The notes below the pieces were generated by a model. The model made no database searches. It was not told the origin of the DNA and saw only the letters and a program-made list of their open reading frames with translations. Made by a program: the position numbers and the translations under genes. From NCBI GenBank assembly GCA_907163375.1, contig CAJQUW010008680.1:124001-188000 (forward strand): DNA of 64,000 nt, given 5' to 3'. Source of the stretch: Prostheceraeus crozeri (Eukaryota > Platyhelminthes > Polycladida > Euryleptidae). Below, in pieces: positions 11,376-22,779 of this stretch. Position 1 is the stretch's first letter. Every line of letters begins with the position of its first letter.

Positions 11376-14300
11376 CGAATATTCGAATATTCGCTCGCTA
11401 AACCTCCATTTTCGAATATTCGAATGATGATTTTGAACTTTCGTAACTGTATCTACGAGTATTACCACATCCTTCATGAAGATTACCCGAGCAGCTGAAT
11501 ATTTTATCTTGAATTAATTATAACCCAAGGATACAACCCACATATTTTCATTGTATGCATTTTATTGTCATTGTCGGTCTGATGACATATTGTGCTGTAT
11601 TTTGCTCTAAAAATTGTTTTATCATATACTTATAGGTTCTGCTTCAGTCACTGAACTTCAAAATCATACAGGAATCATGCAAATCATAAGGTTTGCAAAT
11701 ATTCCTCCTATACTACCAAGCATACATTGACAAAGACGCGTCGGTTTGATGACATTTGTGGTGGATTTAATTGATACTTTTGCTTCCCTTCATTCTATGG
11801 ATTTGTATCACTTAATCTCAGAATCCTAGGATTTTTACTCAATGATCTGTGACCTTGGGCGATGCTTATGACATATTTAGAACATGTTTTTGATGTCCGA
11901 AAAAAACACGTCGGTCTGATGACATCAGAATTTTTGGAAACATCGAAAACATCGGTTTAGTCAATTATATGACTTTCAGGCACAAAAGAACGTTATCAAA
12001 TAAAGTTCAGTGTCCTGATGATCAAACTCGGGCGCTCGCTTTGTCAAAAATCCGTATTATACTGGACATTTCGTAGCATGATTAAAGGCATATGAGCTGT
12101 GGAAAGCTAAAAAATGTGTTTTTTCCCAATTTTAACGGATATATTCAATAGAAGATAGCACGAGATGGAGATCTAGATAATTGCCCAGTATACTACGATA
12201 TACTATCTCAGTATAGAATGCAGGCCTGTGATTACTCCTCAAATTCCTCAGATTCCTCAAATATTGTTTTTACTCCTCAAATCCTCAAAAATGCCTCAAA
12301 TATAGCTTAACTAAGAGAAATTCCTCAAATGTGACACATTTCAGACTAACTGTAGGATAATGCATTGTTTTTTGGTGAATGGCGATGATATGTAAACTTT
12401 CAATCAAGAACCTGAGATAGAATCCTATCCTGACTGCTAAGCATGAACAATTATGATTTATAACGTGTTCTTATTTCACGTCGTTTTCACTTCTGGAAGC
12501 TACAGGGCTGCAGATGTTTGGGTTCGTCCGCACCTATTTTGCTATGCAGAGAAGTTGTATGAAGTTATTGTCTGTCGAACTCCTTAGTGCAACACTTTCA
12601 CGTATTTGATGAGTGAAACACTGCGATCAACTTACAGAAATTGTATAGGCTATCTGAACACTGCAATAAATTTTTACTTCAAACATCATAGTGTTCCCTA
12701 GAATTCCAACAATAAAATGCTTTCAATTATTTTCATTAATTATCTTGACCTTTTTCACAACCTTCATTATGCTTCTGCGACTATATGGTTGCCAAATGCA
12801 TGCCTGTGCTTCTTAAAGAACTTAAGGATATCGATCTTCCATATCCATTATGTGATAAAATATAGGTAGCCCAACCCACTTGGATTTCAGTGCTCTTATC
12901 AACTGAAACTTTTGCTTTACTCATTCTCTTCCATTTTATTTCCGCTGAATATGAACACATCCGACGGGGTAAAGCAAATCGTCCCTAAATTTAGTGTCTA
13001 TCTGCCTCCTGGTCACTAGCGTGTGGGGGTTAGAAGCTTATGAGACTCTGCTATCCCATGAGTCTGCAGCTACGTTTTCCAGGGTCTGCCGACCGACATC
13101 TGAACACAGCTTGGCGTGAAAGTAACGCACGAATCGTTTATCATTGCATGCGAACTTAAGAGTAAATAAGACATTCAAACCACATATTACTGGGTTGGTA
13201 GATTTTCAACCTGGTCTACTGCAAGATGTGGATGTCAATATCTCTGCAGAACTTCATGGGAATAGAGATGATGATCTTTCACCCTTTGCCTAGATGAGAC
13301 CAACAGCTTAACTGGCAAGCCTGTTCCTGACAGTTGTTTTGTGTCGTTCGAGAGAATTCATGCTCATTTGAATGTAGATCGGAACGTTATGATCAAAGCG
13401 CTAACAGGTTAACAAGAACCACCAAAACTCATTCAGTAAAAAAAAGTAATTTTAATGTGTGTAATGTTGCGCATCCTTCATAATACTGATTTTTTTAGCC
13501 ACCAACAATGCATTCCGTCAACAATTTTAATCTTTATATACTTACGGGTTACTCTCCTCCCAAATGTGTCGAAAATCCGTAAAAATTGATCGTCACAAAG
13601 CCCCACATGCGTGTATTTGAAGATATTTCTTAAATTCAAAAAATTACAGTATACAAATCTGACAAGCATCATGGAATTGGAGACGATAGCGTGAATCACA
13701 GCGATATCAGCAGCTTGATCTGACATCCTCTGTTCGACACATTCTAAGCATATAGTACTTGAGGTCAACAAATTAAATTCGTATCAACGTGGGAAGTGAT
13801 TATTGGCAGGCCAATATCCCTTTCTAACATACACAACTTCTGAAGATGTTTTGTGGTCAACCCTGGGGTTACCTTCTTAGTTGTGACTTTTGAAGTTCGG
13901 CCCAAAATCCATGTTAAAGTTGGGAGTTTTTTTGCAATTACCACATTAGGCTCCGTTTCCATTCCTCAAATTTTTCAATGAAAATCCTCAATTTTTCTCA
14001 TAGGATAATCACAGGCCTGAGAATGCAAAAGTTACAGGAATACGAGTTGAATATTCAGTCCAGAAGACGGTGGAACGAAAATTCTCGAAAATGCACCTTT
14101 CTGGCGGATTTCCCCATAAATTTAGATTTTTAATTCATATATCAATAATTCCTTAGTATATACAAATCGAACTTTGGAATCAAGTAAAGGATCTCCTTTA
14201 GATCTGCCCGCCACTTAAACATAACTTACTTTTAACAATAGTAAAATTCAATTGCATGAAGCTTCATGTGATGCGCATTTGAACATGTTCTATTATTATG

Positions 14301-15030
14301 TAGTAAACCACTCTACTGTAAAAACGTAATCAAACTTGGCCAGTGTTACTTCGGACAGAACATTTTCAACGGCCGGTTTGATAGTTTCTCATCGCAGGAA
14401 CGCTCTTAAACCGCAGAATGTGAGGATCCTGCATTTCCTTAATAAAAACTTGTAGACTTGTGAATTGAGGACTAATTTGATAAGTGCGTCTTTATTCTGG
14501 ATATTCAATAGGTAGAGTTCGGATTTTATTACCAGTTAAATTTTGAAAGCACAATAAAGATATTATTACATTTTCTATGATTCCAGAATTTTAATGTTGC
14601 CTGGCAGCCAAGAAAATTTTAAAATATCAGTGTGTTATTATTTGTGTCGGAAATATCTTAAATTGAATGTGTTATTTTAATATATAGATAGAAGGTATTT
14701 TTATTGCATATTATTACATATCGAAAAACATTCAAGTTATGACTAGTAGCCAGGTCGTGATTCTAAGTGCTGAGATTATGCGAGTACAAGTAGTGTTAGC
14801 AGATATTAGGTAATTATAAATACGAACCGAACTTATGTACACGTGCTTCTTTTGGGATTACTTAATCTAGCTTTTTTTAACCTTAAAAGAGTCATTAAAA
14901 ATTGAAATGCTTTCTCCGACATTGTGTTTATTCTGAAGTTGATTTAAATCGACAAGTAAAAATATACCAGATATTCGAATATTCGCTCATTATCATTTCC
15001 GAATATTCGAATATTGATATTTTTCGAATG
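11376..15030. repeat. possible older element bounded by TTCGAATA clusters
   Basis: At 11381-11427 and 14970-15022 there are paired copies of CGAATATTCGAATATTCG-like words. Each side has two clusters about 30 bp apart, in mirrored order, as expected for the ends of an inverted-repeat transposon. The interval holds the hAT-like element at 12221-14019. Three copies of GTCGGTYTGATGACAT at 11573, 11740 and 11910 (167 and 170 bp apart) suggest a decayed ~168-bp tandem repeat inside. No target duplication was confirmed. Confidence 0.4.
12221..14019. mobile_element. hAT-like non-autonomous element (1.8 kb)
   Basis: Left end CAGGCCTGTGATTA and right end TAATCACAGGCCTG (with a one-base difference) are inverted repeats, followed on both sides by CCTCAAA-rich subterminal sequence. 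AGAATGCA follows the right end and also occurs at the left border, overlapping the terminal CA, consistent with an 8-bp duplication with slippage. Minus-strand open frames at 13765-13962 and 13478-13771 show no domain I recognise. The segment at 13675-13740 resembles one at 34060-34110. Confidence 0.65.
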
Positions 15031-16221
15031 GCAGAGTTCTATGGCACAGTTCTATGCGCTCGTCTTTGTACCAAATCAAGCAAATGACTGTCTATTTGGT
15101 GCACAGAAATCAAGGATATTTCGGATGGTTGGGTTGTACATGGTCACCGAGGATTCAGTGCTCAAAAAAAGTTTCAATTGCAAAAGGTTCAAAGAAGTTT
15201 CATTCAAAGGTTTCTCAGCGCACCAAGTCTGGATGAAGTCTTTTTCGCAATATTGCCACAATGCTCAGATCATTTCAAACACTTATCGAACGTTGCACCT
15301 AATAATTTTAGTCCAGAACATGGATATAGCGCTCGTCATCAAATAATTCTTCGAATAATTCGATTTCAGTGTTAAAAAGGTGGACAGTGGAGATGATTTT
15401 TCCCATTTGAAGGAGTTGACAAATTTAATTGATTTAAATTTTTGCACAATTTTTTACAACACTTTTTGTGGATGTGCGCGTCTTCATGTTTTTATTACCA
15501 GCAACACCCCTACAGTAAATATCTCTTTATGAATTACTCGGAAAATCAGAGGAAAGATACATCGTAGAAACGGCGTAGCTTATTTTATAATTGCGAATTA
15601 TTACAAGAGTGAAATTTCATACTAAATAGCGAATTTTCATTACATTTCATTTTCATAGTAGCGAATTCACAAACAGCTATTAGTCTACAAAGCATTTTAT
15701 AAGAAATTTGTCACCCTTCTTTTTTGTTTTGAATTGATGCATTCTTGACTTGCATGTAGATTGAGTGAACGACATCAGTGAGAAGCTGTATTAAACATGT
15801 GATTGTTAATGTACGCAATAAATAGTTCTTACATTGAAAAATTCAACACAATTGCTATAGAGTTATAATGAAATGATTGATGAAAAGTACAGTTAACAAA
15901 ATGAGTTAATAACATTGTCTTTAATCTACTCTTTCGTGATCTTACCCTGATAGTGAATGACTTGCACCTCAGGATTGATTCTATCAAGTTATCGATGAAT
16001 AACTGATACATTTTTCGAAGACGATGCAAATGTCATAGATTATTTGCTTAGCAGAATAAAGCAAATTTGTTGCATGCTCGAAATTTTAGAGAAACATGTT
16101 CTATGTTCAATGATTTGCAATAGATTGAACGTCAGTTCAAGCTTAATGGTGATCCGTTTTTTTAGGAATCAATCTGATTTGACAACTACAACACGCCAAA
16201 AGGTGTTTCTTATCCAATTGC
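15031..16221. other. LOXL intron, nothing recognised
   Basis: Several overlapping short open frames around 15014-15375 occur on both strands without a known domain; their overlap on both strands argues against coding. AATAATTCTTCGAATAATTCG at 15340 is another relic of the TTCGAATA-type words. Confidence 0.45.
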
Positions 16222-16413
16222 TTCAACGTCACTATTCCCCCATGCTGGGGGCTTGGACGGTGCTGACATAATCAGACTTTTCTGGAGCGCTGTAGTACTT
16301 CTAGTCCGAATGCCCTTCCTGACGACTTCCAATGATACTTTCGGGGCTCGACCTCTAGACCAAACGATCGCTAGGCCAAACACTTAATCACTGTGCCACG
16401 AAGACCAAGCGGG
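16222..16413 (-). mobile_element. tRNA-derived SINE, copy B
   Basis: Reverse-complemented, it starts with a tRNA-like head (A box TGGCACAGTGATTAAG, B box GAGGTCGAGCCCCG) and ends in GTGACGTTGAAG. It is collinear with copy A at 10182-10395. It is flanked by a 17-bp target duplication, GTTTCTTATCCAATTGC (16205-16221) and the same with one change (16414-16430), the length expected from LINE-mediated insertion. Confidence 0.88.
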
Positions 16414-16430
16414 GTTTCTTATCTAATTGC

Positions 16431-17436
16431 ATCATTAAATGTATCTAAATCTCCCTGTCCACAATCTGCATATGTTTTGATTTTCTAATCAGTTTATGAA
16501 GTGTCGCAAGTAGCGGCAAGTAATAATACTTTATAATTCCTGAAGTCCTAATCAACTTAATGAATCTATGAATAATCAGGCATTCTCAATAAACCATCAA
16601 GAAGGACACAGCTTTTCAATAGCCACTTAGGTTGAGATAATTTGAAAGATAATACTGACTTGTGCCTTGTTCTATTTCATATAGGTTAGCTATACTTGCA
16701 ATATTTTTTATATTGAGTTATTTACATTCTGCTATGGGATTTCGCTATTTTTGAGCGTCCCCAAACGACCAGCAATAATGAAAGATATCACTCCTGACTC
16801 GGTCTTGACCATCCAAAATTGACACTGGCCGAACGTCCGGCTGTTTGATGTTTGTAGTTTGAACGCCACATTTCGTTTGTTTTGAAATCACACAGTATTG
16901 TTCATGATACTCAGTTTTTCAAAATGCATTTCTAAATGAACTCTTCGAGACCGCCGCCCGATGCATAGACTTGGGAAAACACTACTGTCCTCGACCGGAC
17001 CTCAAAGAAGCCGATTCCTTCGAAAGGAATACATGAAGACATTCCATAAAGAAGAATCGCTTCACACTAGGGAGCTGGAGAATTCGACGCTAAATGGATA
17101 AAGAAAAGCAAAGTAGTAGAAATTAGGAAGATAAAAACACGATATTGATAGAGAAATGCCTGTTGATGATAATGATAACCGACATGAAGTAACATGTATT
17201 TTCAGTGAGGAATTTTATGAATAAATTAAAAATGAATAGCCAGTTAAATCATTTGACAAAAGGAGAAGTAAATTTGCTCATAGTTTCATCTGCAAATACA
17301 ATAGTTCAGGATTTGAAACTCTGATAATCCTTCAACGTGTTTTAACTGACACAATGAAATTTTATTTGTTTGACCATTGTGAATTTGACGGCTATTTTGG
17401 TCGAACTAGTCATCCAGTGCGTTGAATCCGTAAAGT
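16431..17436. other. LOXL intron, nothing recognised
   Basis: No terminal repeats, exon or RNA gene seen. The sequence may include decayed 5' parts of the LINE fragment that follows, but no reverse-transcriptase motif is readable. Confidence 0.4.
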
Positions 17437-17890
17437 GTGAGAGTAACCGATGCGTCATTGGATGACAAAAGTCAGAATAAGAGACTGTGCGCCCGACAAA
17501 AAACGCATCTTAACCTCCTTGAACGGGTTAAGAAACGTGTCAAGAATCTTTTGGGTGAAAAACTTGACAACAAGTTGCAGCCGCTCTCCGTCAGACGGGA
17601 TGTTGCTTCTCTCAGTCTCTTCTACATATACTATTTCTGTAGAGGCAGCTCTGCAGCAAATGAGTGCGTACCCAAACCTAAGATCTTTTCCAGAAGCACA
17701 CGCAGAGCTAATGCACTCGCATGCTATCATGCGAGCGTGGAACGCGCACGTGCTGAGAATCGCCCGAAAAACTTTTTTGTTCGCACGGCACAGTTTAGAG
17801 CTTAGGAATCAGCTTCCCCAGACCACTTTTCCTGATCAATAGAATCTTGATTCTTTCAAGAGGCGTGCGGACAGGTTTCTGATGTGACAG
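17437..17890 (+). pseudogene. LINE (CR1/L2/jockey-like) C-terminal fragment
   Basis: Two overlapping frames (17437-17805 and 17450-17842) together carry the C-terminal tail of a non-LTR retrotransposon reverse transcriptase. Motifs are LERVKKRVKNLLG, LSVRRDVASLSLFYIYYF, RSTRRA, and then in the other frame FLFARHSLELRNQLP. In LINE proteins this tail reads R-V-x-RRxxxL, RRxVAxLxLFYRYY, FFxRTxxLWNxLP. The fragment is frameshifted between the two frames and lacks the palm and endonuclease domains, so it is a 5'-truncated dead copy. The family cannot be fixed from the tail alone. Confidence 0.75.
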
Positions 17891-18248
17891 ATTAATCAGA
17901 TTGGAAGATCTGTCTATTTTTTTATCATTCGAAATAATGCTATTTGTTACTTTTTATTGAGTAACCTCTAGCTTCGTTCATCGCTCATAGCTGTGGTAGG
18001 GGTAAAAAATGTAAAAGAAAGCATTTCATTCTGTGGAGTTTCCTAGCATTGCAGCAGGATATACAAGTTATCTTAGAAAAGGGAGGCTCTTTTCCGAAAC
18101 AGCAAAACCTTGTGATAGATTCTACAGTCACTCCTTGGCATTTGGCTTTGACGGTTTCAGCGAATTTGGCTACCATAGTACTTCAATTCATTTTATATTA
18201 ATTTCTTTTGATCTAGTGCTTTTGTGAAACTAATAACAGTAATCATTC
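17891..18248. other. LOXL intron between two LINE fragments
   Basis: About 360 bp with no motif seen. The open frame at 18033-18227 has no domain. Confidence 0.4.
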
Positions 18249-19985
18249 TTGCTTAATGATTTATGGATGTATAATCTAACACCGAAAGATAAAGATACCG
18301 AAAGTGACGTGTCATACAAGATAAGCAAGATGGCAAGTTGGAAAGCACCAGGTCCAGATATGGTACAGGTGGGGTGGCTAAAGAAGCTTAATGCAGTACA
18401 TGAAAGGCTGGCGGATCAATTCAATAACTTACTGCTGAGACCACACACAATCCCTGGTTGGCTAGTAAAAGGAAGAACAACGCTGATTATTAAAGACCCG
18501 AGCAAAGGACATGCACCCGACAATTACCGACCAATAACGTTCTTACCCACGATTTGGAAAGTTATGTCTGGAATACTGGCAGACACAATGTCAAAGCATG
18601 TGACTAATACAGGCATGCTTGCTCATGAACAAAAGGGAGCCAGAACAAGATGCGGGGGCGCAAAAGATCATCTAATAATTGACAAAGCTATAACAAGTGA
18701 AAGCATGAGATACCGAAAGAACTTATCAATGGCCTGGATAGACTATAAGAAAGCATTTGACTCAATACCCCATTCATGGATCCTCGAAAACATGTCAATG
18801 TACAAAGTAAACAACCAGCTACAAGAATCGATGAAGCATTGGCAAACAACACTAATTCATGATAAGAAGCCCATCGGATAAATTCCCGTTCGATCAGGGA
18901 TCTTCCAAGGAGATGCTTTATCATCCATGATATTCTGAGTAGCACTCAACCCATTGAGTCAAATCCTTGACAAAAACAGCATGGATTACACAATGAGGAC
19001 GGGTGAAAAATTGAATCATCTTCTCTACATGGATGATCTGAAGTTGTATGCCAAGACAGAAGACCAAGTGAATTCCTTGATTCACACAACAAGGATATTC
19101 AGTAGCGACATCGGCATGGAATTCGGGATATCAAGATGTGCCAGACTTATCATAAAGCGAGGAGAAGTAAAGGAAACAGAAGGACTTACATTGGACATTG
19201 GAACAATAGATGATGCGAAAGAAGGATACAAATACTTAGGGATTGGTTAAGAAGCAGATGACGAAAGAGCACTTCAAAAGAGTAAGGAAAATAATGAAAT
19301 CAAAGTTGTGCGGATATAATAAAATCCATCAACGCATACGCGACACCAGTAGTGAGATACACTGGTGGAATGATAAAGTGGAACACGATAGATATACAGC
19401 ACATTGATGGTAGAACACGAAAGATGATGACAATGCACAAGGCGCTTCACCCCAAAGCCGACGTCGATAGATTATATCTGCCAAGACGGATGGGAGGATG
19501 CGGCCTGATAAAAATCGAAGATGTCATCAATGAAGAGAAGCGCAGCCTATCACAATACATCTGTTGCAGGATCGGTGATCCCCTGATCCTGGCAGCAAGA
19601 GAATATGGAGTCTGCGAGAACTACCAAGAAAACATCACAATAATAGACAAAGAAAAGAAGGAAGTCGAGTTAATAGACATCTCAATTCCAAAAGATAGAA
19701 ACATTAAAAACACAGAAAAGGAAAAGATTCAAAAATATCAAGACCTTAAGATCGAAGTGCAAAGACTATAGAAAGCGAAAGCTGAAGTCGTACCAATTGT
19801 CATAGGCGCGCTTGGAGCAAATAACTCCAAAGTTGAAGGACTACCTCCGCAGACTGCCAGGAAGCCTTGTAATTCACAAGCTGCAGAAAGCAGCGCTTCT
19901 CGGAAGTGCACATATCCTCCGAATGCACCTAGGTCTCCCAGAGAGTTGGTAAGTCTCCGAGACTAGGTATGTATCACCGACCACA
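18249..19985 (+). mobile_element. R4/Dong-like LINE, 5'-truncated
   Basis: Three + strand frames (18249-18881, 18954-19250, 19352-19771) are pieces of one reverse transcriptase. Motifs in order are WKAPGPDMVQ, NYRPITFLP, AWIDYKKAFDSIPHSWI (first catalytic Asp), GIFQGDALSS, LLYMDDLKLYAK (YxDD box, both Asp kept) and GYKYLGIG. Downstream are KALHPKADVDRLYLPRRMGG and, after 19771, VVPIVIGALGA. The HPKADVDRLYLPR block and the IDYKKAFDS-PHSWI wording are typical of R2/R4-type LINEs, which use a restriction-like endonuclease. I could not recognise that nuclease in the short C-terminal remainder, which ends near 19985. The N-terminal zinc finger part is missing. At least three frame interruptions make this copy inactive. 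Confidence 0.8.
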
Positions 19986-20067
19986 AGTGTCGAGAGCAAA
20001 AGAAAAAACATCGGAAAATATTATGCAAGTAAATGAGAAACATTTTTATGTTATATTTGCAAAAGCC

Positions 20068-20538
20068 GTATTTCCATTAATAAGCGCCGTGGCGTTTATT
20101 TACAATAGCCTACTTTTAAGTTCGGCGCTTATTAAAATGTACGATTTTCCACATGATATTCTTCGAAATTGAATAACTCTCTTATTGATAATTTTCCGTT
20201 AAGGCATTTTGCCTGTAATTCTTTTTTACGGTTATAATGCCTGAACGGAAAATTATCAGTAAGAGCTGAAACTCATCTAGCAGGTTTCTTGCCGCATCAT
20301 CGAACTTGTAGGCTAGGCTATTTTTTAGAAAAGGTTGAGTGTGATACTTTTATTATATGGCTTATTCTATCACAAAGTAGACTGCATCACCAGACATTAA
20401 GCATTCCAGTGTCGTTTGATAACCAAGTCTTCGTTCTGTAGCTCAATAGATGATATATATATACTACTGATACAAGTCATTATTTCCTAGTTTTCTTGAT
20501 ATCAGAGGTGCAGCGCTTATTGGATGGAATGCGGTAAT
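20068..20538. mobile_element. small TIR MITE with internal hairpin
   Basis: Left CCGTATTTCCATTAATAAGC is matched, inverted, by GCGCTTATTGGATGGAATGCGG near 20516-20538 with several changes. Inside, two 30-bp arms at about 20178-20207 and 20237-20266 (AATTTTCCGTTAAGGCATT against AATGCCTGAACGGAAAATT) form a hairpin. The end sequence resembles that of the pogo-like element at 7196. No target duplication was confirmed. Confidence 0.5.
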
Positions 20539-21142
20539 TGGAAAATAAAGAAATTTCTCAATGATGCTTTAAGCCCTTATCAATTATCAAAAAATTATCA
20601 AATATTGAAGTACGAAAACGAAAAGTACATTAACTCAAAACACGAAAATTTTAAAATCTACGACGGAAACAACTTTAGTTATTAGCAACGTTGAATGAAT
20701 CCGTCGTTCGCAGCTGTTGCAACTTATATAAAATCAAAAATCAGGATAGAAATGGTAAAAAAAGCTGATACTCATCTCGTTCATGATAATCGGGCTTTCT
20801 CGGACTTGAGTGAGGGCTGCGTTGCCAGTCTCTGACGGGATCCTGAGCTGCTTTTACTGCAATCCCAGGCACTAGCATGAGCGGGTCTTCCTGGATTTAC
20901 AAACCTTAATGTAATCGTGTGTTTTTAAAATTAGTTCTGTTAAGTTTAATGGTTAGTTCCGTTAATCGTTGCTTAATAATCTTCATTGCCGAAAAGGTTT
21001 CCACCAATTAATTCAACGTAATCCGCAATTTAAGTATTCATTTCGACAGACAAAGACCAAGGAATGCACTGTAGAGTAGGCTATAGTGATAGTTGATGGC
21101 ATCCTTCCGTCGATAAAAATGCAATTTATTAGAGATCTAATA
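20539..21142. other. LOXL intron, nothing recognised
   Basis: AT-rich, no exon or repeat recognised. Confidence 0.4.
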
Positions 21143-21941
21143 CAGGGTGCGGCATAAAAAATGTGACTAAATTTTAATGTAGTATAACTTTCAAATTATC
21201 CAACAGAATTTAACAAATAAGGTCTCATTTCGGTTGTGCATTGGCATCCTTATTACCACAATCAGCATTGCAATGATTGCATTTGAGGAGGAGAGACAAT
21301 ATGCACACAAAGCAGAAGAACTCGAAATCCAAAAATACTAGATGAAAAGAGCAACGACTGAATGGAAGAGCTAGCCTACTTCCAATTCCTCACTTAGACG
21401 ATAATCATCATGGCGAAGTCTTTCTATTGCAGATGATCGCGCAACATCAATTGATTGATGACTGGATCAACCTTCAGCAATCACTCCTTATGACGGAACG
21501 CCAAAAGTTATGTATTTATTTCTTCCAAAGTCTCCACATCTCTTCCAAGTTAAACCCCAAACATTTTCATTTACTGCTTCCAATTCTTCACCTAAATGAT
21601 AATTATCATGGAGAAATCTTTCACCATTGTTCAAAATCCTCTCAATTCAATTATGCAATATTGAGCATTTGTAGATACATGGAGAGATCGATGTGGTAAA
21701 TCAAATATCTTTTGAGAAGATATGTTTCTTATGCATCTCTTTTCATCTAGTTTTGTGGATTTCGAGTTCTTCTGATTTGTGTGCATATTATCTCTCCTCC
21801 TCAAATGCAATCATTGCAATGCTGATTGTGGTAATAGAGATGTGTATTGGTTCAAAATGAGACCTTATTTGCTAATTTCTGTTGGATGATTTGAAAGTTA
21901 TACTACATTAAAATTTAGTCACATTTTTTTGCCACATCCTG
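21143..21941. mobile_element. fold-back MITE with ~205-bp inverted arms
   Basis: The element starts CAGGGTGCGGCATAAAA and ends TTTTTTGCCACATCCTG, each next to TA (21141-21142, 21942-21943). Arms of roughly 205 bp (to about 21347 and from about 21735) are clearly complementary. Between them a segment occurs twice in direct orientation (near 21378-21420 and 21577-21625, both with CTTCCAATTCYTCAC and GATAATYATCATGG). TA flanks point to a Tc1/mariner-type mobiliser. The frame at 21427 is within the repeat and not a gene. Confidence 0.85.
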
Positions 21942-22779
21942 TATTCAATCGCCGTTACCACATTCGAACCACAGTGAACCTTGTCATTTTACATAAGTTT
22001 CATCATGACTAATTTGTTAAGCAAGTATTGGTGCCTGTACAAATTGTCAGTTAACTGACTTAAATGAGAGCAATGGAAGCTGACCACTCCGTTAATTTGC
22101 TTGTGTAGTACATTGCTTCGTAGATCAGCGAATTAACAGATTTTAACGGATTGTTCTCAACAATGATAATATATGTTGTACCTTGTACAACTAGTACTCC
22201 TGCATTGATCGAATAGGAAGATAAGTTGAAAAAGACAAATCAAAGGTTAGCAATTGACAACAGTATTTTGTCACTTTCGTTCTTCGGTCATTCTAGAAGG
22301 ATATTTTCTTTGATGAAAACGATCTTTCAGTTCGGAGTTGTCAAAGACTGGCTTAAGTCGCGAAGAGACAGATGCTGATTATGATGTTTCAGTTTGAATT
22401 TCTGCCATCCTCATGGGATCTTCTCTTTAAGATATGAAGAGTCCTCTAAACAAATGTATCGAGAAAGGGAATGAAATCCAGAGATAAACTGGAATTTGAG
22501 ACGTGACGGGATTAATGCTCATGCAATATGAACTCATCCCTGGGGTGTATAGTGATCTCACATGAAATCGCCAACAAGCATTGATGAATGGGTTGTGGTC
22601 ATTCGAAGAATAGCCTTATTTGTTATTGCGGTTGTCTTTCTTAATTATTTATCATCATTACGTTCAATGAGAATTGTTTTAGCAGATCGAGAGTTGATGA
22701 AAATCTTGAGCGATCGAGTGGATGCCCAGCAGCCGCCCAGCGTAGTGTTAAAAGCTACAAAACGTCGACCGAGAGGTTG
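21942..22779. other. LOXL intron before the LINE 3' end
   Basis: No exon recognised. The frame at 22562-22780 runs into the LINE end and has a hydrophobic stretch but no domain. Confidence 0.4.

Noticed and set aside
17455-17730. 91-codon minus-strand frame
   Set aside because: Antisense shadow of the LINE tail on the + strand.
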